From: Cupriavidus sp.
GTDB lineage: Bacteria > Pseudomonadota > Gammaproteobacteria > Burkholderiales > Burkholderiaceae
NCBI GenBank assembly: GCA_013362725.1
Contig: JABFVP010000084.1
Location: 1-10,153, forward strand
Length of the DNA stretch: 10,153 nt
Reading direction: 5' to 3'
Part shown: piece after piece, positions 6,268 through 10,153 of the stretch
Layout: each line of letters starts with the position of its first letter
Position numbering within the stretch: position 1 is the first letter of the stretch
Program-made: the position numbers and the translations under genes
The notes under the pieces: generated by a model
Told to the model about the DNA's origin: nothing
Database searches by the model: none
Seen by the model: only the letters and a program-made list of their open reading frames with translations

Positions 6268-7071
6268 ATGTCCGACATCCTGCAGAAAATCCTGGCTGTA
6301 AAGGCCGACGAAGTCGCCGCCGCGCGCAAGCGGCGCGAGCTGCCCAGCCTGCGCGCCGAGGCCGAAAGCCTGCGCACCGAGGCCGGCTTCGCGCCGCGCG
6401 GCTTCGAGCGCGCGCTGCGCGACAAGATCGCCGACGGCCACGCCGGCGTGATCGCCGAGATCAAGAAGGCGTCGCCGTCCAAGGGCGTGCTGCGCGAGCA
6501 GTTCCTGCCCGAGGCCATCGCCGAGACCTATGCCGCGCATGGTGCCGCCTGCCTGTCGGTGCTGACCGACGAGCATTTCTTCCAGGGCCACGCCGACTAC
6601 CTCAAGCGCGCCCGCGGCGCCTGCCCGCTGCCGGCGCTGCGCAAGGACTTCATGGTCGACCTGTACCAGGTCTATGAAGCGCGCAGCTGGGGCGCCGATT
6701 GCATCCTGCTGATCGTCGCGGCGCTGGACCCCGGCCTGATGGCCGACCTGGAAGCCTGCGCGCACGAGCTGGGCATGGACGTGCTGGTGGAAGTCCATGG
6801 CGGCGACGAACTCGACGTGGCGCTGCGGCTGAAGACGCCGCTGCTGGGCGTGAACAACCGCAACCTGCGCACCTTCGAGGTCTCGCTGGACAACACCCTC
6901 GAGCTGCTGCCGCGCATGCCGGCCGACAAGCTGGTGGTGACCGAGTCGGGCATCCTCGGGCCCGCGGACGTGCAGCGCATGCGCGAGGCGGACGTGCATG
7001 CCTTCCTGGTGGGCGAGGCGTTCATGCGGGCGAAGGATCCGGGGGTGGAGCTGGCGCGGTTGTTTGGCTGA
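6268..7071 (+). CDS. trpC: Indole-3-glycerol phosphate synthase
   Basis: This 267-residue TIM-barrel enzyme closes the indole ring by decarboxylating carboxyphenylamino-deoxyribulose phosphate. Family motifs are present in order: IAEIKKASPSKG, with E64 and K66 expected in the active site; LSVLTDEHFFQGHADYL; LPALRKDFMVD, with K126; VEVHGGDELDVAL; LLGVNNRNLRTFEV; VTESGI; and the phosphate-binding FLVGEAFM. The Shine-Dalgarno AAGAGA (6255-6260) overlaps the trpD stop. It is a stand-alone TrpC: no TrpF domain is fused, so phosphoribosylanthranilate isomerase must be encoded elsewhere. It is the last trp gene here, and a palindromic repeat pair begins 43 bp after its stop. Confidence 0.98.
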   Translation: MSDILQKILAVKADEVAAARKRRELPSLRAEAESLRTEAGFAPRGFERALRDKIADGHAGVIAEIKKASPSKGVLREQFLPEAIAETYAAHGAACLSVLTDEHFFQGHADYLKRARGACPLPALRKDFMVDLYQVYEARSWGADCILLIVAALDPGLMADLEACAHELGMDVLVEVHGGDELDVALRLKTPLLGVNNRNLRTFEVSLDNTLELLPRMPADKLVVTESGILGPADVQRMREADVHAFLVGEAFMRAKDPGVELARLFG

Positions 7072-7113
7072 GGCGAAGCTTCATTACGGTGGAATTGACC
7101 CTGCCGCTTGTTT

Positions 7114-7155
7114 GCTCCCCTATCCCGCTTGCGGGAGAGGGGCGGGGGAGAGGGC
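7114..7155 (-). repeat. REP-like palindromic repeat, left copy (inverted)
   Basis: This 42-bp element, read on the minus strand, begins GCCCTCTCCC and ends in a hairpin. On the plus strand CCCCTATCCCGC (7117-7128) pairs with GCGGGAGAGGGG (7131-7142) with one mismatch. It matches the copy at 7199-7239 in opposite orientation. Such CTCTCCCGC..GCGGGAG elements look like the dispersed intergenic palindromes of proteobacterial genomes. As the first strong hairpin after trpC it may also end or protect the trp transcript. There is no T-tract. Confidence 0.7.
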
Positions 7156-7198
7156 AGGCGTGTGCCTCGCGATATGGCGTGTCAGTACGCGACCTCCG

Positions 7199-7239
7199 GC
7201 CCTCTCCCTAACCCTCTCTCGCAAGCGGGAGAGGGGACC
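7199..7239 (+). repeat. REP-like palindromic repeat, right copy
   Basis: GCCCTCTCCC (7199-7208) is followed by a hairpin in which CCCTCTCTCGC (7212-7222) pairs with GCGGGAGAGGG (7225-7235), with one G-U pair. It is nearly identical to the reverse complement of 7114-7155, the two being separated by 43 bp. Together they form a head-to-head pair that could also fold into one long snap-back. The intervening 7156-7198 and the rest of 7072-7289 show no gene. Confidence 0.7.
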
Positions 7240-7243
7240 GGCC

Positions 7244-7252
7244 TGCGATACT
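7244..7252 (+). promoter_or_regulatory. Weak extended -10 candidate upstream of the CYTH gene
   Basis: TGC followed by GATACT (7247-7252; four of six -10 matches) gives an extended -10-like motif 37 bp before the ATG at 7290. No good -35 lies upstream because that position is occupied by the repeat. Offered only as the best visible candidate. Confidence 0.22.
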
Positions 7253-7289
7253 TGAGAGCCCATCGCCATTGCCTTCCGTTGAATCGCCC

Positions 7290-7919
7290 ATGCCCCAGGA
7301 AATCGAACTCAAACTCGCCGTCCCCGACGCCGCCCTGGCCCCGCTGGCCGCCTGGCTCGACGTCCACGGCCAGCCGCAAGGCGAAGCCACGCTGCTCAAC
7401 GTCTACCTCGACACACCCGAGCGTCACCTGGCACAGGCGCGCGCCGCGCTGCGCCTGCGCCGCAAGGGCGCGCAGTGGCTGCAGACGCTGAAGACCGCTG
7501 GCAGCAGCCAGGGCGGCCTGGCCACGCGGCATGAGTGGGAGACCGCCATCGCCGGCGACGCCATCGAGCTGCAGGCCTTTCCCGCCGAGGCGCAAGCCGT
7601 GCTGGCGCCGCTGATCGGCAGCCTGGCGCCGGTGTTCCGCACCGACTTCATCCGCCGCAGCTGGATCGTCACGCATGACGGCGCACGGATCGAGGCAGCG
7701 CTCGACACCGGCACCATCACCGCCCCGGCCAGTGCCGCGCAGGAGCGCATCCAGGAACTCGAGCTGGAATGGCTCGATGGCGATGCCGCGCACGCCGCCG
7801 AGGCGCTGCGTGCCTTCGCCGCACGACTTGCCGCCGTGGCGGCATTGGCGCCGTCGGACCTGAGCAAGGCGGCGCGCGGCTACCGCCTGGCCGGAATCGC
7901 CGAGGGCAAGGCGTCATAA
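7290..7919 (+). CDS. CYTH domain protein, probable inorganic triphosphatase/adenylate cyclase-like
   Basis: This 209-residue protein carries the CYTH signature ExExK at the N-terminus (E4-I-E-L-K8). The strands expected to line the triphosphate tunnel follow: YLDTPERHLAQARAALRLRR, WLQTLK, HEWE, FRTDFIRRSW, ARIEAALDTG, QELELEW and the C-terminal SKAARGYRL. CYTH enzymes bind triphosphorylated substrates with divalent metal. Bacterial members of this subgroup are often inorganic triphosphatases, and some are class IV adenylate cyclases or thiamine triphosphatases. The substrate cannot be decided from sequence. Unlike YgiF-type relatives it has no CHAD domain. ATG 7290 puts ExExK at the usual place; an upstream TTG (7269) would add seven residues. 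Ribosome site is weak. ung follows 29 bp later. Confidence 0.88.
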   Translation: MPQEIELKLAVPDAALAPLAAWLDVHGQPQGEATLLNVYLDTPERHLAQARAALRLRRKGAQWLQTLKTAGSSQGGLATRHEWETAIAGDAIELQAFPAEAQAVLAPLIGSLAPVFRTDFIRRSWIVTHDGARIEAALDTGTITAPASAAQERIQELELEWLDGDAAHAAEALRAFAARLAAVAALAPSDLSKAARGYRLAGIAEGKAS

Positions 7920-7948
7920 TCGCGGTTTTCCCGCCGCGCATTTCCCGC

Positions 7949-8725
7949 ATGCAAGCCGATCTCTTTGCCGCCGAAGCGCCCCGCGCCCCCGGCGAACCCT
8001 CTCCCGCCGCCAGCCTGCAAGCGCAGGCCGATGCCCTGCCCGCCGCCTGGCGCGCCTTGCTCGAGCCCTGCATCGCCGTGCCGGCGTGGCGCGAGCTGGC
8101 CGCCTTTGTCGATGGCGAACGCACCGCTGGCAAGCCGGTGTTCCCGCACCATGTCTTCCACGCGCTGCACCTGACGCCGCCCGATGTGGTCAAGGTGGTG
8201 ATCCTGGGCCAGGACCCTTACCACGGCACCGGCACGGTCGGCGGCGTCGAGCTGCCGCAGGCGCACGGGCTCGCCTTCTCCGTGCCGGCAGGCGTCAAGG
8301 TGCCGCCCAGCCTGCGCAACATCTTCAAGGAAATTGCCGCGGAATTCGGCGCCGACGGCAACTGCCCGCCGCGCACCTCCGGCAACCTGGAAGGCTGGGC
8401 GCGCCAGGGCGTGCTGCTGCTCAATACCGTGCTGACGGTCGAGCAGGGCCAGGCCGCCAGCCATGCGCGGCGCGGCTGGGAAGGCGTCACCGATTGCCTG
8501 ATCCAGCACCTTGCCGCCAGCCGGCCCAACCTGGTGTTCATGCTGTGGGGCAGCCATGCGCAAGCCAAGAAGCCGCTGCTGGGCGCCGGCCACTGCGTGC
8601 TGGAAGCGCCGCACCCGTCGCCGTTGTCGGCGCACCGGGGCTTTCTCGGCTGCGGCCACTTCCGCGAAGCCAACCGCTGGCTGGAAGCCCATGGCCGCAC
8701 GGCGATCGACTGGACCGCCGCCTAG
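7949..8725 (+). CDS. ung: Uracil-DNA glycosylase
   Basis: This 258-residue family 1 UDG removes uracil from DNA, starting base-excision repair. Motifs are GQDPYH at 87-92 with catalytic D89 and Y91, the uracil-stacking F110 in HGLAFSV, LLNT with N159, and the DNA-intercalation loop HPSPLSAHRGF with H222 and L226. An Ala/Pro-rich N-terminal tail (about 1-30) precedes the core, as is common. The segment between GQDPYHG and QAHGL (TGTVGGVELP) is about eight residues longer than the short PG found in typical enzymes. ATG 7949 lacks a clear Shine-Dalgarno. It is 29 bp after the CYTH gene, so the two may be cotranscribed. Its stop lies 12 bp from that of convergent acyP. Confidence 0.97.
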   Translation: MQADLFAAEAPRAPGEPSPAASLQAQADALPAAWRALLEPCIAVPAWRELAAFVDGERTAGKPVFPHHVFHALHLTPPDVVKVVILGQDPYHGTGTVGGVELPQAHGLAFSVPAGVKVPPSLRNIFKEIAAEFGADGNCPPRTSGNLEGWARQGVLLLNTVLTVEQGQAASHARRGWEGVTDCLIQHLAASRPNLVFMLWGSHAQAKKPLLGAGHCVLEAPHPSPLSAHRGFLGCGHFREANRWLEAHGRTAIDWTAA

Positions 8726-8737
8726 CGCTGCGTGCCG

Positions 8738-9016
8738 TCAGACCGTCGGCCGGAACTCGAAGCCGGCAAACTCCCCTTCCCCGCGCCCGACCTCGACAAA
8801 CGCCACCTGCGCCGCGGGCGGGCCGGTTTCCATCCACGCCTGCAGCGCTTCCAGCTGTTTTACCGTGCCGTGCGCCATCACCTCGACGGTGCCGTCGGCG
8901 CGGTTGCGCACCCAGCCGCCCAGCCCGAGTTCATCCGCCGCGTCGGCGCAGGCGGCACGATAGCCCACGCCCTGCACGCGTCCGTGCGCGACCAGGCGCC
9001 AGGTTGCCTTGTTCAT
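8738..9016 (-). CDS. acyP: Acylphosphatase
   Basis: This 92-residue protein has the usual acylphosphatase length and both signatures: HGRVQGVGYRAAC (11-23), with the catalytic R20, and GWVRNRADGTVEV (34-46), with the catalytic N38. The enzyme hydrolyses carboxyl-phosphate bonds of acylphosphates such as carbamoyl phosphate and 1,3-bisphosphoglycerate; its in vivo role is unclear. The C-terminal strand FAGFEFRPTV is typical (FxxRP-like). ATG at 9016 (minus strand) is preceded by GGGGAAG about 6 nt upstream. It converges on ung and is divergent from the ABC permease gene. Assignment is secure. Confidence 0.96.
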   Translation of the reverse strand: MNKATWRLVAHGRVQGVGYRAACADAADELGLGGWVRNRADGTVEVMAHGTVKQLEALQAWMETGPPAAQVAFVEVGRGEGEFAGFEFRPTV

Positions 9017-9054
9017 GGTGGCTTCCCCGTGAGCGCACGCGACGCATGCGCGTT

Positions 9055-9067
9055 GTGTCATCGACAC
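9055..9067. promoter_or_regulatory. Operator-like palindrome GTGTC-ATC-GACAC
   Basis: GTGTC (9055-9059) and GACAC (9063-9067) are perfect inverted repeats with a 3-bp spacer. They lie five bases before the candidate -10 box of the permease gene, in the divergent region with acyP. This position suits a dimeric repressor or activator, but no regulator is identified. Confidence 0.35.
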
Positions 9068-9071
9068 CAAG

Positions 9072-9077
9072 TAAACT
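9072..9077 (+). promoter_or_regulatory. Candidate -10 box (TAAACT) for the ABC permease gene
   Basis: TAAACT matches four of six -10 positions. A TTGTGT (9053-9058) upstream is too close (13 bp) to act as its -35, so an activator may be needed or the true promoter may differ. Transcription from here would give a leader of about 165 nt. Confidence 0.3.
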
Positions 9078-9087
9078 AGACCGCCAT

Positions 9088-9170
9088 GCCGGGCGTTACC
9101 AGTGGATGCGCGCCGCCCGGCGTGATCAGCATGAAGCCGGCGGCATGCGGGCTTTGCCGTTGTCCGCCGG
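9088..9170 (+). promoter_or_regulatory. Two GC-rich stem-loops in the 5' leader of the ABC permease gene
   Basis: GCCGGGCG (9088-9095) pairs with CGCCCGGC (9114-9121) over 8 bp with an 18-nt loop. CCGGCGG (9137-9143) pairs with CCGCCGG (9164-9170) over 7 bp. An alternative inner stem, CGGCA (9141-9145) with TGCCG (9155-9159), competes with the second. The folds lie between the candidate promoter and the ATG at 9247. They match no riboswitch consensus I know. In such GC-rich DNA chance stems are frequent, so a regulatory role is only possible. Confidence 0.3.
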
Positions 9171-9246
9171 GGCCGCGAACCCGGGGCAGGCCATAAGCCT
9201 TCGCCCTTCAAGCTCGATCCAGCCCCACACAGTCCGACAGGCGCCC

Positions 9247-10153
9247 ATGATGCCACCCGCCGACCGCAATGCGGCCCAGCCCGCCCCTGGCTTCGACAGC
9301 CAGTTGCTGCGCGCCCCGCCCAACCGCTTCGACCTGGCGCTGCTGCCGATCATCCTGGCCGTGATCGTGATGGTCGCGTTCGCCGCGCAGCAGATGAATG
9401 CGCCGTTCCGGCCCGGCCAGCCGCTGGCGGTGCACCTGGACGTGGCCTACCTGCCCTACTACCTGATGCGCACCAGCATCCGCATGCTGGCCGCGCTGGC
9501 GGCGTCGCTGCTGTTCTCGCTGGCCTTTGCCGCGCTGGCGTCCAAGAGCCGCAGCGCCGAGAAGGTACTGGTGCCGGCGCTGGACATCCTGCAGTCGATC
9601 CCGGTGCTGGGATTCCTGTCGATCACCGTGACCGGCTTCATCGCGCTTTTTCCGGGCAACCTGGCGGGAGTCGAGTGCGCGGCGATTTTTGCCATCTTCA
9701 CCTCGCAGGCCTGGAACATGGCCTTCAGCCTGTACCAGTCGTTCCGCACCATCCCGGGCGACCTGCTCGAGGCCGCGGCCATGTTCCGGCTGTCGTCGTG
9801 GCAGCGCTTCTGGCGGCTGGAAGTGCCGTACGCCATGCCGGGGCTGCTGTGGAACATGATGATGTCGATGTCGGGCGGCTGGTTCTTTGTAGTCGCGTCC
9901 GAGGCGATCTCGGTGTCGGGCCACGATATCCGGCTGCCCGGCATCGGCTCCTATATCGCGCTGGCGATCCAGCAGCAGGACCTCGCCGCGATCGGCTGGG
10001 CCATCGTCGCGATGCTGGTGGGCATCCTGCTGTACGACCAGTTGCTGTTCCGCCCGCTGGTGGCCTGGGCCGACCGCTTCCGCTTCGAGACCCTGGCGCA
10101 GGACAAGCTGCCGCAGTCGTGGCTGCTGGACCTGCTGCGCCGCTCGGCGTGGG
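9247..10153 (+). CDS. ABC transporter permease, NitT/TauT-like (3' end outside window)
   Basis: 302 codons are visible and the frame is open at the right edge. Residues about 30-47 form a first membrane helix (LALLPIILAVIVMVAF). A periplasmic segment follows, then the permease core from about 80, with helices around 80-98, 112-138 and 141-165, and further ones after 245. The cytoplasmic coupling (EAA) loop is at E175: EAAAMF-R-LSSWQRFWRLEVPYAMP, with Arg where most importers have Gly. The end of the visible part (FRPLVAWADRFRFE) looks like a link into a second permease half, as in fused double permeases of the nitrate/sulfonate/taurine class; this is inference. Substrate unknown. ACAGG (9237-9241) precedes ATG 9247. 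A second ATG at 9250 is also usable. Confidence 0.85.
   Translation, partial: MMPPADRNAAQPAPGFDSQLLRAPPNRFDLALLPIILAVIVMVAFAAQQMNAPFRPGQPLAVHLDVAYLPYYLMRTSIRMLAALAASLLFSLAFAALASKSRSAEKVLVPALDILQSIPVLGFLSITVTGFIALFPGNLAGVECAAIFAIFTSQAWNMAFSLYQSFRTIPGDLLEAAAMFRLSSWQRFWRLEVPYAMPGLLWNMMMSMSGGWFFVVASEAISVSGHDIRLPGIGSYIALAIQQQDLAAIGWAIVAMLVGILLYDQLLFRPLVAWADRFRFETLAQDKLPQSWLLDLLRRSAW

Noticed and set aside
9071..9246. Guanidine (ykkC-type), SAH or thiamine riboswitch ahead of the permease gene
   Set aside because: I looked for the conserved cores I know and found none. Only generic GC stems are present, so I report a structured leader without naming a class.

Overview
The window is GC-rich, tightly packed chromosomal DNA from a betaproteobacterium, most likely Burkholderiaceae of the Cupriavidus/Ralstonia type. 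This rests on base composition, protein style, and the order mltA / apaG / rpe-gph / trpEGDC / ung. No mobile element, CRISPR array, rRNA or tRNA is seen. Everything looks like core housekeeping sequence.

Layout. 1-252 (-) is the start of an MltA-type lytic transglycosylase lipoprotein that runs off the left edge. Divergent from it, 387-605 (+) encodes a 72-residue one-span membrane protein of unknown function. It converges on apaG (619-993, -). apaG is divergent from rpe (1196-1897), which overlaps gph (1894-2637) by ATGA. The trp operon follows: trpE (3061), trpG (4599), trpD (5231 or 5165) and trpC (6268-7071). An inverted pair of palindromic repeats lies at 7114-7239. Then come a CYTH-domain protein (7290-7919) and ung (7949-8725). 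The acylphosphatase gene acyP (8738-9016, -) converges on ung. It is divergent from an ABC transporter permease gene (9247 to the right edge) that has a long, structured 5' leader.

The most informative finding is in the 423-bp gap between gph and trpE. A 28-codon reading frame at 2669-2755 carries three Trp codons within six codons (W17, W19, W22). It is preceded by an extended -10 promoter inside the 3' end of gph and followed by several mutually exclusive stem-loops. This looks like a TrpL leader peptide with ribosome-mediated attenuation of trpEGDC. The mechanism is classical, but such leader genes are usually missed in annotation, and the terminator step here is not obvious because there is no good U-tract.

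Functionally, Rpe and Gph are the carbohydrate pair often found together: pentose-phosphate interconversion and 2-phosphoglycolate salvage. TrpE/TrpG make anthranilate from chorismate and glutamine. TrpD joins anthranilate to PRPP, and TrpC forms indole-3-glycerol phosphate. trpF, trpB and trpA are not here and must lie elsewhere. I found no convincing undescribed multi-gene system. The secondary items are the structured leader of the ABC permease, the repeat pair, the uncertain trpD start, and short loop insertions in TrpE and Ung.
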